A stretch of 64,000 bases of DNA, taken from Megasphaera lornae. GTDB lineage: Bacteria; Bacillota; Negativicutes; Veillonellales; Megasphaeraceae. The notes beneath the pieces were generated by a model. That model was not told the DNA's origin and ran no database searches. It worked only from the letters and a program-made list of their open reading frames with translations. Position 1 is the stretch's first letter, and every line of letters begins with the position of its first letter. Below, piece after piece: positions 1 to 10,070 of the stretch. The stretch spans positions 58,541-122,540 of the forward strand of contig NZ_AFIJ01000039.1 of the NCBI RefSeq assembly GCF_000214495.1, read 5' to 3'. A program made the position numbers and the translations under genes.

Positions 1-619
1 GATACATAAAGACGCGGGTTAAAATAAACGTAAATACTAAATAAAATACAGCCGCCACTAAAAATGCCGTCGTATCAAAATCACGCTGCACAATAGAACG
101 GGTAATACGCAAAATATCATTCATGGCCAGGATATATACTAAAGACGTATCTTTCAACAAATTAATCGTTTCATTGGCCACCGGCGGTAAAACGCATTTA
201 ACGACTTGGGGCAGCACAATACGGCGCATAGTCTGTCCATACGTCATGCCCAATACTTTGGCCCCTTCATATTGCCCGCGACCTATGGATTGAATGCCGC
301 CTCGAAAAATCTCCGCAAAATACGCGGCATAGTTCAACACAAAGGCAATAATAGCCGCTCCGAAAGGAGGTAATCGTAACCCGTCCACTAAAAATGGCAA
401 CCCGTAATAGATAAATAAAATTTGTAACATAAGCGGCGTACCGCGCATAATATAAATATATATCCCGATAATCTTGCGTATCCCCCATATCCGCGACGTA
501 CGTCCTACCGACAACAATACGCCGAAAGGTAAACTCAAGATAATGGTAATACAAAAAATCTTTAATGTGACTTGTAGTCCCGCGCCGATCGCCGGAACAA
601 TACTCCATACATACTCCAT
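1..619 (-). CDS. Amino-acid ABC transporter permease (partial, 3' end beyond window)
   Basis: Inner-membrane permease of a polar amino-acid uptake ABC transporter (HisM/GlnP type). Reading from the ATG at 619 gives 206 codons with no stop, so the C-terminus lies outside the window. The N-terminal membrane segment runs into the motif MRGTPLMLQ, and the cytoplasmic EAA loop reads EGAKVLGMTYGQTMRRIVLP, the surface that docks on the ATPase. The substrate-binding lipoprotein lies 30 bases upstream on the same strand, so the two form one operon; the ATPase is expected just beyond the window. An overlapping frame opening at 608 is only a shadow. Substrate cannot be read from sequence. Confidence 0.9.
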   Translation of the reverse strand, partial: MEYVWSIVPAIGAGLQVTLKIFCITIILSLPFGVLLSVGRTSRIWGIRKIIGIYIYIMRGTPLMLQILFIYYGLPFLVDGLRLPPFGAAIIAFVLNYAAYFAEIFRGGIQSIGRGQYEGAKVLGMTYGQTMRRIVLPQVVKCVLPPVANETINLLKDTSLVYILAMNDILRITRSIVQRDFDTTAFLVAAVFYLVFTFILTRVFMY

Positions 620-649
620 AACTGCACTCCGCTTTCTTTTTCTATAGTA

Positions 650-1450
650 CTATTGAATTTTCATCGTAATGTCATCGCCCAGCCACTTTTTCGATAATGC
701 GGACAACGTCCCGTCCCGACTCAATTCCGCCATCACTTTATTCATTTTATCCTGTAAAGGTTTATCTTCCTTGCGCATACCGATGCCGAAGGTTTCTTCA
801 CCCAATGATTTATCGACGACCTTAAATTTTCCGGGTTTCTTTTCCATATAGTATCGACCGACCACACTATCTACCAATACCCCGTCAATGCGGCCTACTT
901 CCAAATCCATAAAGGCATTCACATAGTCGCCGTACTTTTTCACGTCTTTTAAGGAACGCTGAAAATCTTTATGACGATTTAAAGCATCAATAGAACTGCT
1001 TCCTTCCTGTGTCCCGATACACTTTCCGGAAAAATCTTGTTTATCATGAATGGGAGAGTCACTGCGAACTACCAATAATTGGTCATTTTTCATATACGGT
1101 TTGGAAAAGGCGATCACTTTTTGTCGTTCCGGCGTAATGGTCAACCCGTTCCAAAGCACATCCACTTGTCCGCTCTTTAAAGCCGCTTCCTTACTGTCCC
1201 AATCAATGGACTGAAATTCTACGGGGATCCCCAAACGCTTGGAAGCTTCCTTCGCCACATCAATATCAAACCCTACAAGTTGACCTTGATCATCCCTAAA
1301 TCCCATGGGCGGAAAATTATCATCCATGCCGATAATAATCTTATCCGGAATGCCCGTCGTTTCACTCGGTTTATGACCGCAGCCGGCCAGCACCGCCACA
1401 CACATGACAATCACCAAGGTCATCCAAATGTTTATACTGCGTTTTTTCAT
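650..1450 (-). CDS. Amino-acid ABC transporter substrate-binding lipoprotein
   Basis: Periplasmic, lipid-anchored solute-binding protein of family 3 (GlnH/TcyA type), about 266 residues, usual length. The N-terminus has a basic start (MKKR), a hydrophobic stretch and a lipobox ending LAGC, so Cys24 should be lipidated. Family motifs follow: GMDDNFPPMGF, then GFDIDVAKEASKRLG, and the ligand-binding arginine in GLTITPERQ. I start at 1450: it follows the ribosome-binding-like AGAAAGGG by eight bases, whereas the ATG at 1477 overlaps that site. It is first in an operon with the permease at 1-619. Ligand unknown; polar amino acids or cystine are typical. Confidence 0.92.
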   Translation of the reverse strand: MKKRSINIWMTLVIVMCVAVLAGCGHKPSETTGIPDKIIIGMDDNFPPMGFRDDQGQLVGFDIDVAKEASKRLGIPVEFQSIDWDSKEAALKSGQVDVLWNGLTITPERQKVIAFSKPYMKNDQLLVVRSDSPIHDKQDFSGKCIGTQEGSSSIDALNRHKDFQRSLKDVKKYGDYVNAFMDLEVGRIDGVLVDSVVGRYYMEKKPGKFKVVDKSLGEETFGIGMRKEDKPLQDKMNKVMAELSRDGTLSALSKKWLGDDITMKIQ

Positions 1451-1492
1451 TTTACAAACACCCTTTCTATCCTCCATCTAATGTATGTTGTC

Positions 1493-1521
1493 ATTATACT
1501 TTATCCAATTAAATCGGTAAA
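1493..1521 (-). promoter_or_regulatory. Promoter of amino-acid ABC operon
   Basis: On the minus strand TTTACC and TATAAT are separated by exactly 17 bases and lie about 40 bases before the start codon at 1450. The -10 is perfect and the -35 is a partial match. Confidence 0.55.
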
Positions 1522-1536
1522 GTATTTGTTTTCTAT

Positions 1537-1591
1537 AAAAACGCGGTATTATAAGGAGAATACTTCCGTATTCATCCATATCCGCGTTTTT
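1537..1591 (-). terminator. Terminator of the 1599-4337 operon
   Basis: AAAAACGCGG pairs with CCGCGTTTTT around an inner GAATAC/GTATTC hairpin. The minus-strand transcript ends in a T-run. It follows the stop of the 167-residue membrane protein by a few bases. Confidence 0.7.
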
Positions 1592-1598
1592 TCTGTTT

Positions 1599-2102
1599 TT
1601 ATATATTGTTTTTAAATTCATTTTCCCCACTGCTGCGAATTCGTTCCACAATCCGACGTTTATCCGCTTTATGAAGAAATTGTAAATGCACGGGCACAAT
1701 AACGATTCCCCCTTCAACAGGCTCTCCCATTTGAATTTCCCGCCAGTGAGGAGAAATATAAAAAATGTGTTCATACGGTAAAAAGATAAAACGCTTTTCC
1801 GGTCGCACTTGTTCTTCCCAGAATTCCCGTAATGTTGCAAATTGACGACGTACAATCAGACCTTCCGCAGCAATTACACACATAATATCTTGTTGCCTGT
1901 ATATACGCCACAAACAAAAAATGACCAAGGCCATATTTTCCGCTTTGGCTCCCCAAAACGGTTCATGTAGGACCAGCCAAAAAAAATATATACCGCCCCC
2001 CAGAAAAATAACCCGCATATACCGACAAAAAGCGACGCCGTTTCGCAGTTCCGCTTCTACATTGCCACAAGGAAAGCGGTCTTCCCACCGGCATTTTTCC
2101 AT
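1599..2102 (-). CDS. Membrane protein of unknown function
   Basis: Protein of 167 residues that I do not recognise. Residues about 29-70 hold two hydrophobic segments (around YMRVIFLGGGIYFFWLVL and MALVIFCLWRIY), likely a helical hairpin in the inner membrane. The rest is soluble and mixed alpha/beta, with a pattern reminiscent of bacterial PH-like membrane proteins (the YcxB/YdbT sort), but that is only an impression. A strong AGGAGG precedes the ATG at 2102. It is last in a four-gene operon (4337 to 1599) with two unknown proteins and a phosphodiester-glycosidase-like protein, suggesting an envelope role. Confidence 0.65.
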   Translation of the reverse strand: MEKCRWEDRFPCGNVEAELRNGVAFCRYMRVIFLGGGIYFFWLVLHEPFWGAKAENMALVIFCLWRIYRQQDIMCVIAAEGLIVRRQFATLREFWEEQVRPEKRFIFLPYEHIFYISPHWREIQMGEPVEGGIVIVPVHLQFLHKADKRRIVERIRSSGENEFKNNI

Positions 2103-2135
2103 CGTCCCCCTCCTGCTAATCTTTGTACTGCCATT

Positions 2136-2462
2136 TTATTCGCCATCTTTCTTTTTCCTTTTTTTAGGATGCGTTTTAATTTCTATATTACGACCGTTTT
2201 TCACAACTTCCAAGGAAATGTCTCCGATGCCGTCTTTATAATAGGCCAGTTTAATTTCCAATAACAGATTCCCTACTTTTTCCTGCAAATCTTCATCAAA
2301 AAATTGCCGTCTGAATGCTGCCGCACTTTGTTTAGGCGCCGATTTATGTTTTTTTACAGAAGGTTGCTCCTCCCAAATCGCCGTTTCAAATGTTTCTTTT
2401 TCTTCTACCCCGGCAAACATTTCTGAAATATCTCGATTTTTAGGTATTTTAAACTTGCCCAT
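2136..2462 (-). CDS. Hypothetical cytoplasmic protein, 108 aa
   Basis: Unrecognised small protein. It is charged, has no signal peptide or membrane segment, and ends in a lysine-rich tail (HPKKRKKKDGE). The middle (residues about 50-95) could form an alpha/beta fold. A clear AAGGAGG lies eight bases before the ATG at 2462, and the gene sits 12 bases after the preceding gene and about 33 before the next, so it is a genuine operon member. The basic tail might contact membrane or nucleic acid; that is speculation. Confidence 0.6.
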   Translation of the reverse strand: MGKFKIPKNRDISEMFAGVEEKETFETAIWEEQPSVKKHKSAPKQSAAAFRRQFFDEDLQEKVGNLLLEIKLAYYKDGIGDISLEVVKNGRNIEIKTHPKKRKKKDGE

Positions 2463-2474
2463 TCGTATGCCTCC

Positions 2475-3383
2475 TTATGAATGCTCATCCGCTTCATCGG
2501 CCTTATCGGACGCTTCATGCATACTGTTTAACGTAATTTGAGAAAATTTTTGCGGAGTTGCATAAGTAGCAATTTTGGTAAATCCCTTTTTCAATCGACC
2601 GCGATAAGCGGCAATAACTTCCCCATTCGCATTCAATTCACCAATATAAATTTCCTGTCCGTCAATACCGATTAAGCGGAATTTCGAACCCACCGGCGAA
2701 ATTTCTCGCCAACTACAGGAAATCCCGTCAAACATATACACTACACCGGTTTTTAAATTATCATAAAAGAATGTGTCCGAATCATAAAACACGGCAATAC
2801 GTCCGATGTTTTCCGCCTGTACGGGAATTCTCCTGGTCGCATAATTCGCATCGGTTCGATAAATGCGATAGCGATTTTTCGCCACTTCCAATTTCATATA
2901 AATCACATTCGTCGCCGTGGAATACGCCACATCTATAATTTTACTGTCCCGCGGCGCATCTTTTATAGGCGTATCCAATTCCCGATCCGGATATAGCGGG
3001 TTATACTGTGCCAAATACACACCGAAGCGGTTATCTTTACCTCCTCGTCCATACGTAGCTAAAATTGCCAAATCCCGATCCGGCAACCATTCAAAAAACG
3101 ATACTTTACGACCGTGCAGGCGAATACGCCGAGGAGCTTCTTTTTTTCCTGCTTCATAAATAGAAATCGTATCTTCCACAATCGTTGCCATGAACCGCTT
3201 GTCATACGAATAATAAGATTGTCCGTTCGGCTCTCCCCCGAATCCCAATGCTTCCTGCTGATTCGTACCGCCGATTTGAAACGCCGAGGTCGGCGCAAAC
3301 AACACTTGATCCAAATATACATATACTGCCGCTTGACAGGCAATTCCCACTGCAAAAGCGACAAGAACACTGCGAAGTTTCAT
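2475..3383 (-). CDS. Exported or membrane-anchored protein of unknown function
   Basis: 302 residues with an uncleaved-looking N-terminal hydrophobic segment (residues about 4-24), so probably anchored in the inner membrane with the body in the periplasm. The body is rich in short beta strands with recurring aromatic and aspartate turns (for example SYDKRFMATIVED, FFEWLPDRDLAILATYG), suggestive of a beta-propeller, though I cannot name a family. It starts 9 bases after the stop of the phosphodiester-glycosidase-like gene, so they are co-transcribed and may act together at the envelope. Confidence 0.65.
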   Translation of the reverse strand: MKLRSVLVAFAVGIACQAAVYVYLDQVLFAPTSAFQIGGTNQQEALGFGGEPNGQSYYSYDKRFMATIVEDTISIYEAGKKEAPRRIRLHGRKVSFFEWLPDRDLAILATYGRGGKDNRFGVYLAQYNPLYPDRELDTPIKDAPRDSKIIDVAYSTATNVIYMKLEVAKNRYRIYRTDANYATRRIPVQAENIGRIAVFYDSDTFFYDNLKTGVVYMFDGISCSWREISPVGSKFRLIGIDGQEIYIGELNANGEVIAAYRGRLKKGFTKIATYATPQKFSQITLNSMHEASDKADEADEHS

Positions 3384-3392
3384 GCCTTCCTC

Positions 3393-4337
3393 CTATTGCA
3401 CAATAAAGGCCGTCGGAATCATCCGTTCCCCCAAAAGATCCGCCGGTTTATTGATCACCTTGCCGTTAAAAAACAGAGTGGAACTGGAACCGCCATCTAA
3501 ATTAGCAGCAATAACGGCACCTTCTTCAAATAAAATATTTTGAATATCCCGTAACGTCGCTCCTACGGAGTATCCCGGTTGCCGACCGTCAATAACCAAA
3601 AAGAGAACGGTTCCGTCTTTACGTTGTCCAATAGCCGTTCTCGGTCCCACGCCCCAACCGCCGTCACCGCCGGTAATCATCTTTTTTCCGTTGACAATCA
3701 GTGCCGGACCGAAGGTAATCCCCTCCCGCACTCCCATGCGCACCAATTCCCCTTTACTATAATTACCGGCAATAAGGTTGCCGTCTTCATTAAACCCTAC
3801 AAACTCATTGACTTCCGAATCCGCCAAATTTCCGCCTAATAAAAATTTCCCGTCATGCAAAATAAATCCGTACGGACTGCGTCCGGTTCCCGTACCGTTG
3901 GCATCATAAAAACCGCCGGCATTGATTGCCGCTACGGCACCGGTACGCGTAGCAATCCCGCTGACCGTTTCTCCTTTTTCGCTCATATTGGCGGCCGTGG
4001 CCACGGTTACCCGTTTCGGATCGGGAATTTCCAGTAAAAATCCTTTAAATCGTTTGGCGTTAATGTGTTTTAAATTTAAAGACGTGTCCTTATTTTCTTT
4101 AAATTTAAACAATTTCTGTTTAGGAATGGTACTGATACCGCCTAAAATTTCTTCAATTTCCTCCTGTGAAAACAGCCATGTAATATATTGCGGATGCCGA
4201 CTTTTTAATACCGCTCCCACCACGGTTCGTTTCAAATTGTCGAACGGTCCGAATAACACGACAAATGGCGATGTCACACAAAAAAATAGAATAAGGACAA
4301 GTAAAAATTTTCCGATTGCTTGGAAGTATTTCTTCAT
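3393..4337 (-). CDS. Phosphodiester glycosidase family protein (NAGPA/DUF2233)
   Basis: 314 residues: an N-terminal membrane segment (about residues 10-32), then a domain like that of N-acetylglucosamine-1-phosphodiester alpha-N-acetylglucosaminidase and exopolysaccharide-associated proteins. Hallmarks are AAINAGGFYD in the middle, VGPRTAIGQRKDGTVLFLVIDGR, and the C-terminal NLDGGSSSTLFF signature. Such proteins act outside the membrane on phosphodiester-linked sugars or related glycans; the substrate here is unknown. It heads an operon of four minus-strand genes. AGAGGG lies before the ATG. Confidence 0.85.
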   Translation of the reverse strand: MKKYFQAIGKFLLVLILFFCVTSPFVVLFGPFDNLKRTVVGAVLKSRHPQYITWLFSQEEIEEILGGISTIPKQKLFKFKENKDTSLNLKHINAKRFKGFLLEIPDPKRVTVATAANMSEKGETVSGIATRTGAVAAINAGGFYDANGTGTGRSPYGFILHDGKFLLGGNLADSEVNEFVGFNEDGNLIAGNYSKGELVRMGVREGITFGPALIVNGKKMITGGDGGWGVGPRTAIGQRKDGTVLFLVIDGRQPGYSVGATLRDIQNILFEEGAVIAANLDGGSSSTLFFNGKVINKPADLLGERMIPTAFIVQ

Positions 4338-4423
4338 TATTACCCTCTAATATCTCTGCAATGCCTCTACGCATTACTGAATTTATCGTTTTAACCGCCC
4401 CTGTCGGCTCTACAAAAAAAGAC

Positions 4424-4452
4424 AAAAAGCCGCTCCTGAGAAGTCACGGCTT
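4424..4452 (-). terminator. Terminator of 2-hydroxyacid dehydrogenase gene
   Basis: AAGCCG and CGGCTT form the stem and the minus-strand transcript continues into T-rich sequence. It begins just after the stop codon at 4461. Confidence 0.7.
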
Positions 4453-4460
4453 CAGGGTGA

Positions 4461-5438
4461 TTACATTTCTTCTACAAAGTGCGGACTGACTCGCGGCAAA
4501 TTCTCCCGATTTCCTTCTAAAAATTGACGAATATATCGTTCCGCATCATCTCGTACTTGCACATCCGCTTCCACAGAATGACAGCTGACATTCGGAGTCA
4601 ATAAAAACTCCGGACGTGCAATCATTTTAAGCAACATCGGCCCGGGGTGTTCCATAGACAACACATCCAGCGCCGCACTCCGAATATGACCGCCGTCAAC
4701 AGCATGATATAACGCCGCTTCATCGGCCAATCCTCCCCGACAACAATTGACAAACATCGCGCCCCGCTTCATCTGTTCAAACTGTTCGTCTTGAAAAATA
4801 TACTGCGTAGTTTCATCCAAAGGCATATGTAAGGAAATAAGATCACTCGTTTTTAACAGTTTATCAAAATCCACCGCCTGCACCTGATCCGCACGCATTA
4901 CCTGTTCTTTAACAAACGGGTCATACGCCTGTACATGACAGCCGAATACTTTCATACGTTTAGCGACGGCCCGTCCTACATGACCATACCCTACCAACCC
5001 GATAATATTATGTTGTACCCGATGAATGGGCCAGGTCACCGAGCCGTACTGCCAACGATTATGGCTGGAAATATCACTTTGATACTCCGGCAATTGCCGC
5101 AGCAACGCCAATATCATAGCACACGTATGGTCCGCCGAATCCTCTACACAGTACGACGTATTATTCAATACCGTAATCCCCGATCGTTGAGCGGCCGCCA
5201 CATCTACCGAATCACTGCGAGTAGATAAAATGACAATTAATTTTAAATCTGTTAATTTTTCCAACAAAGAAGCTCGGAGCGGTTCATGTTTGCAAATAAT
5301 AATTTCCGCATCTTCCATAGCCTCCGCCATTTCCTCTTCCGTCATGGACGGGCAATACGTTACGCGCGCTATATCGCGCAACCTCTCGCCAAACTCATCT
5401 TCATCCTGACGACTTGTCAACACACTGATGTGATACAT
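4461..5438 (-). CDS. D-isomer-specific 2-hydroxyacid dehydrogenase family protein
   Basis: NAD-dependent oxidoreductase of the D-2-hydroxyacid dehydrogenase superfamily, 325 residues from the ATG at 5438. An AAGGGG precedes this start; an upstream in-frame ATG lacks one. The Rossmann fingerprint reads GLVGYGHVGRAVAKRM, followed by an acidic residue after the second strand (QAYDPF). The substrate-binding arginine region is VNCCRGGLADE, and a His in the C-terminal segment (PNVSCHSVE) takes the place of the catalytic histidine. It resembles phosphoglycerate or glycerate dehydrogenases and CtBP-like proteins. The substrate is not determined. It has its own terminator and stands alone. Confidence 0.85.
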   Translation of the reverse strand: MYHISVLTSRQDEDEFGERLRDIARVTYCPSMTEEEMAEAMEDAEIIICKHEPLRASLLEKLTDLKLIVILSTRSDSVDVAAAQRSGITVLNNTSYCVEDSADHTCAMILALLRQLPEYQSDISSHNRWQYGSVTWPIHRVQHNIIGLVGYGHVGRAVAKRMKVFGCHVQAYDPFVKEQVMRADQVQAVDFDKLLKTSDLISLHMPLDETTQYIFQDEQFEQMKRGAMFVNCCRGGLADEAALYHAVDGGHIRSAALDVLSMEHPGPMLLKMIARPEFLLTPNVSCHSVEADVQVRDDAERYIRQFLEGNRENLPRVSPHFVEEM

Positions 5439-5556
5439 ATCACAGCCCCTTTTCTGAAATTTTATTTCATTACATGAATCACCAATATACACTTAATTAT
5501 ATACCACATATCTTGTCAATTAGCAAGCCGCAAGCACCGGAACCCCGGCTATACAA

Positions 5557-5585
5557 AAAAGAGGAGAGGAATCCTCTCCTCTTTT
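5557..5585. terminator. Bidirectional-type terminator after enolase
   Basis: AAAAGAGGAGAGGA mirrors TCCTCTCCTCTTTT with almost no loop. It lies directly after the enolase stop and would end minus-strand transcription. Confidence 0.8.
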
Positions 5586-5589
5586 CCCG

Positions 5590-6933
<1,344 letters not shown>

Positions 6934-6971
6934 TTATTATACGATACAAACCACTTTTATCCCAGTTTTTT

Positions 6972-7772
6972 TTACAACTTCTCTACAGGTTCCGCTTCCC
7001 CGCGTACATGATAGTGAAAAATTTCCGCCCCCACACATTGTATCCAATATCCCAAAAGTTCGGCGTAACCGTGCGGTTGTTTCGCAGCTGCCCGCAGCAC
7101 TTCCGTCAGCAAAGCATCGGCCCACTCGGCATCAATAAAAGAAAACGGTTTCACCGTTTGTATTTGCTGCAAAATAGGAGAAAATATATCCTTCGTCTGT
7201 TGTAATATCCGTTCGGAAATAACATAGGAAACTCCTTCTCCCGCTTTCGTCGCATCTAAAAAGACCAAATTTCGTTGTTCCGTCCGTTCCCCTTCCGCCC
7301 CATAATCTATATGACACATGGCTAAAGGATATTGACGACGTAATTCCGGTTTCAATAATCGATACGCCCCCGCTTTCAATACTTCATACCAACGATCATC
7401 ACGGGACGTTTCCATTTCCACAATTTTTTCTCGCCACTCCCCCCACGTTCGTGCACTGCGACATCTATAGTTCTTGCGAATTTCCTTAGCCGCAACCAGA
7501 GCCTCATATTGCGTTTGTAATTGTTCGGACGGATGTAAGCAAACCATAAACCGATGATCATCATCACAATATAGGCCGGTCATATCGACACGAATCGTTT
7601 CCGCACATTGGGGACACGTATAAAAAAATAAATTTTCATCATAAAGAATCCGTTTTCGCATAGCCCTGTCCCGAGAGCCATTACAAAAAGATACGCCCGA
7701 AAACATCCCTTTTTCCCGACATATAGGACAAGTCACTTCAATTTGTTCCTTACACGACGACGCTTCTTTCAT
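6972..7772 (-). CDS. CpXC domain protein
   Basis: 266 residues with two zinc-knuckle pairs near the N-terminus: CPIC at about residue 15 and CPQC at about residue 53, the pattern that names the CpXC family. The remainder is a mixed alpha/beta region ending with helices. The biochemical role of the family is not established, as far as I know. The gene is transcribed away from the MFS exporter across a roughly 180-base divergent gap, and its end lies 80 bases from enolase's start. No signal peptide, so cytoplasmic. Confidence 0.75.
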   Translation of the reverse strand: MKEASSCKEQIEVTCPICREKGMFSGVSFCNGSRDRAMRKRILYDENLFFYTCPQCAETIRVDMTGLYCDDDHRFMVCLHPSEQLQTQYEALVAAKEIRKNYRCRSARTWGEWREKIVEMETSRDDRWYEVLKAGAYRLLKPELRRQYPLAMCHIDYGAEGERTEQRNLVFLDATKAGEGVSYVISERILQQTKDIFSPILQQIQTVKPFSFIDAEWADALLTEVLRAAAKQPHGYAELLGYWIQCVGAEIFHYHVRGEAEPVEKL

Positions 7773-7902
7773 CCCTATCCCTCCTGTAAAAACCGTTCAC
7801 CATCTGATCGTATCTATTCATACAAATCATTATACCACACTTGTGTATCCCTTTTATGAATCCCCGATCCCGCCCGAAATCGTTCATTTCTGTAGCTGTA
7901 TT

Positions 7903-7911
7903 TGTTATACT
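7903..7911 (+). promoter_or_regulatory. Extended -10 promoter for the MFS exporter
   Basis: TGTTATACT, an extended -10, lies 45 bases before the start codon; no convincing -35 is present. Confidence 0.4.
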
Positions 7912-7955
7912 ATAGGCAACTGCTGCGCAGTATCCCGGACAAGGAGGGGACGCCT

Positions 7956-9302
7956 ATGACTACACAAGGCCGCATTTTTTTATCCGTTCGTATCATCAGC
8001 TTTACAGGCGCATTTTTAACTACCGGATTAACTATTATGGCGCCTATAATCGCGATGAGCTTTCACTTACCGCCCGAAAAATTAAGTTGGATGTTATCGG
8101 CCATTCTTATCCCTTCCGCCGCCTTTCTCCTTCCGTTAAGCAAAGTTGCCGATTTATATGGGCGGCGCCGTATGTATACCCGCTCCCTCCTGGCCTATGC
8201 CCTGATCACCTTATCCTTAACCCTGACTCCTAATTTTTTCTATTTACTGACCGGCTGCCTCCTGCAGGGAATTTCCCTGGCAGGTATCTTAGTATCCTAT
8301 ATGCCGCTCCTCTTAGCCGCTACACCCCGCAACCGACAGGGAAAATATCTCGGTGCCTGTGTCGCCATGACCTATTTGGGATTGACCCTCGGACCGCCGG
8401 TAGGCGGAGTGCTGGCCGGCACGTTGGGTTGGCGCTGTTTATTTTTATGTACGGGAATCCTCGCTTGCCTAGCCTACGGAATAATCCTGCCGGTAAAACA
8501 GGAATGGTATGCCCCGACCGCGCCGTTTGTCAACATAGTCAGCACGCTCTTGCTCATTGCCGGAATTCTTTGCTTTCTTTTCGGCTTATCCGCCTATCTC
8601 TCCTATCCTTACCTATGTTGGCTGGGACTTTTCTTACTCTGCCTCTTTCTCTTGCACGAATATCGTTCCCGCCACCCTTTATTGCCCCTATTTTTATTTA
8701 AAAGCCTCTCTTTTTCCGCCGCCAATCTCACCGCCTGCATGCAATATAGCGCGACATACGGTATTACTTTTCTCCTTTCACTATATTTACAACTGGTCCA
8801 CAACTTCTCTCCCCTTTTGTCCGCCGTCATTCTCCTGATACAGCCTATATTAATGACCGTATTATCCCCCCTTGCCGGCAGCGGTGCCGATCGCTACGGC
8901 TGCCGACGCATGGTAACCATCGGTTTATTCCTTTCCTCCCTGGGGCTATGGGGCTTTGCTTGTTTTCCTCACTGTACTGTAGAAATGCTGATACTGTTTC
9001 TCTTGTTCACCGGTACCGGTGCGGCACTTTTCGGCGCCCCTAACAACAGTGCCATTATGAGTGCCGTCGCCCCTTCGTATCACGGTTTGGCCTCCGGTAC
9101 CCTGGCACTTTCCCGTACCTTCGGGCAAGCCTTAAGCATGGCGGCGGTAACTTACATTCTCGCACGCTTTTCTTCCGCCTCCGTTCTCCGGAATACCGAA
9201 CTGCTGTCGGCCATGCATATCGCCTATCTGCTCTTTGCCGTCTTATCCGTCATGGCCGTTATCGTATCCCTCATCCCCGCGCCGGCAACCGACCGCCGCT
9301 GA
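7956..9302 (+). CDS. MFS drug-efflux transporter (DHA2/EmrB-QacA type)
   Basis: Inner-membrane proton-linked exporter, 448 residues with about 14 predicted membrane segments, as in the DHA2 drug:H+ antiporter group. Motif A appears as KVADLYGRRRMY between segments two and three, repeated in the second half as GSGADRYGCRRMV. Motif C-like GLTLGPPVGGVLAG lies in segment five. I start at 7956 because AAGGAGG sits at 7941-7947; the upstream ATG has none. It stands alone, divergent from the CpXC gene. Substrate unknown; drugs, bile-like compounds or metabolites are possible. Confidence 0.88.
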   Translation: MTTQGRIFLSVRIISFTGAFLTTGLTIMAPIIAMSFHLPPEKLSWMLSAILIPSAAFLLPLSKVADLYGRRRMYTRSLLAYALITLSLTLTPNFFYLLTGCLLQGISLAGILVSYMPLLLAATPRNRQGKYLGACVAMTYLGLTLGPPVGGVLAGTLGWRCLFLCTGILACLAYGIILPVKQEWYAPTAPFVNIVSTLLLIAGILCFLFGLSAYLSYPYLCWLGLFLLCLFLLHEYRSRHPLLPLFLFKSLSFSAANLTACMQYSATYGITFLLSLYLQLVHNFSPLLSAVILLIQPILMTVLSPLAGSGADRYGCRRMVTIGLFLSSLGLWGFACFPHCTVEMLILFLLFTGTGAALFGAPNNSAIMSAVAPSYHGLASGTLALSRTFGQALSMAAVTYILARFSSASVLRNTELLSAMHIAYLLFAVLSVMAVIVSLIPAPATDRR

Positions 9303-9348
9303 TCCCCGGTCCCGACGCGTTCTTTCTATATCCTTTTTTCCCATTTTC

Positions 9349-9357
9349 TGCTATACT
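9349..9357 (+). promoter_or_regulatory. Extended -10 promoter for small secreted protein
   Basis: TGCTATACT lies about 42 bases before the start at 9399, with no good -35. Confidence 0.45.
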
Positions 9358-9398
9358 GAAAACTACCCTATACAGATTTATATGAAGGAGGTTTTTCC

Positions 9399-9830
9399 AT
9401 GAAAAAACAATTACTTACCGGTGCTTTAGTACTTTCTCTGCTCACTTGCGGCGGATTGACGACTACCACCCAAGCTTTCAATTTCGGTTCCCTGCTTAAA
9501 TTAGGCGGCGTTTCCTTTTTAGTCGATCGCTATAGTTCCCAAATCAATACAGTCCTAAATAAACTCATGATTAAAAACGGTGCCGGCACCAACTATGCCA
9601 CCAAAGTCGTACCCGTACTCAGCGTAGGCACAGGAAATTACATTGGCGCCGTACAGGTTATCGGCCCGCAACGGCAAGTGGAAAAAGTAAAAGCGGTCGG
9701 ACAATTAGATGCCTCCATTAACGGTATTGCCCGTGCCAATGCCTATATTCCCTTAGCAACTACCAATGTGATGAACTTACATCGTGTAGACGGCGTCGGG
9801 GTTTCTGCCGTTGTAGATTTAAAACTCTAA
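9399..9830 (+). CDS. Small secreted protein of unknown function
   Basis: 143 residues with a clear Sec signal peptide: MKKQ start, hydrophobic core, and probable cleavage after TTTQA (residues about 22-26). The mature part is about 117 residues, probably mostly beta, with a central segment GTGNYIGAVQVIGP. I do not recognise the family. AAGGAGG precedes the ATG. It is flanked by the MFS gene and the SAM-riboswitch promoter and appears monocistronic. A periplasmic location is expected; a lipobox is absent. Confidence 0.7.
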   Translation: MKKQLLTGALVLSLLTCGGLTTTTQAFNFGSLLKLGGVSFLVDRYSSQINTVLNKLMIKNGAGTNYATKVVPVLSVGTGNYIGAVQVIGPQRQVEKVKAVGQLDASINGIARANAYIPLATTNVMNLHRVDGVGVSAVVDLKL

Positions 9831-9841
9831 ACAAATTTATG

Positions 9842-9870
9842 TTGACAAGGTCTTCTCCCTATGTTAGCAT
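9842..9870 (+). promoter_or_regulatory. Promoter of metQ riboswitch transcript
   Basis: Perfect TTGACA, 17-base spacer, then TAGCAT, about 25 bases before the riboswitch begins. Confidence 0.8.
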
Positions 9871-9890
9871 ATAGAACAACAACATATTGT

Positions 9891-9992
9891 CTTTTCATCA
9901 AGAGCAGTCGAGGGAATGGCCTTATGACACTGCGGCAACCCCCAATCGGGATAGGTGCCAAGTCCAACGGTAAGTATACCGGCAGATGAACG
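9891..9992 (+). promoter_or_regulatory. SAM-I (S-box) riboswitch
   Basis: The leader shows the conserved S-box string in order: TCAAGAGCAGTCGAGGGA, then a GGCC and GCGGCAACC block, then GGTGCCAA, closed by GATGAACG pairing with TTCATC at the 5' side (P1). S-adenosylmethionine binding closes P1 and lets the downstream terminator form. The 3' side of P1 (GCAGATGA, 9983-9990) is perfectly complementary to TCATCTGC (10011-10018) in the terminator, giving the alternative antiterminator. It controls metQ. Confidence 0.95.
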
Positions 9993-10000
9993 AAACTACA

Positions 10001-10033
10001 AAAAAAGCCGTCATCTGCATGACGGCTTTTTTG
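10001..10033 (+). terminator. Riboswitch-controlled terminator
   Basis: AGCCGTCAT and ATGACGGCT enclose CTGC and are followed by six T residues. Formation is mutually exclusive with the antiterminator described for the S-box. Confidence 0.93.
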
Positions 10034-10070
10034 TACATAGAAAAGACCTACAAGAAAGGATGAAGAACTC

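Noticed and set aside
267-608. 113-codon minus-strand frame over the permease
   Set aside because: It is one frame off the permease that opens at 619 and lacks family features; the permease frame shows the EAA loop and membrane helices.
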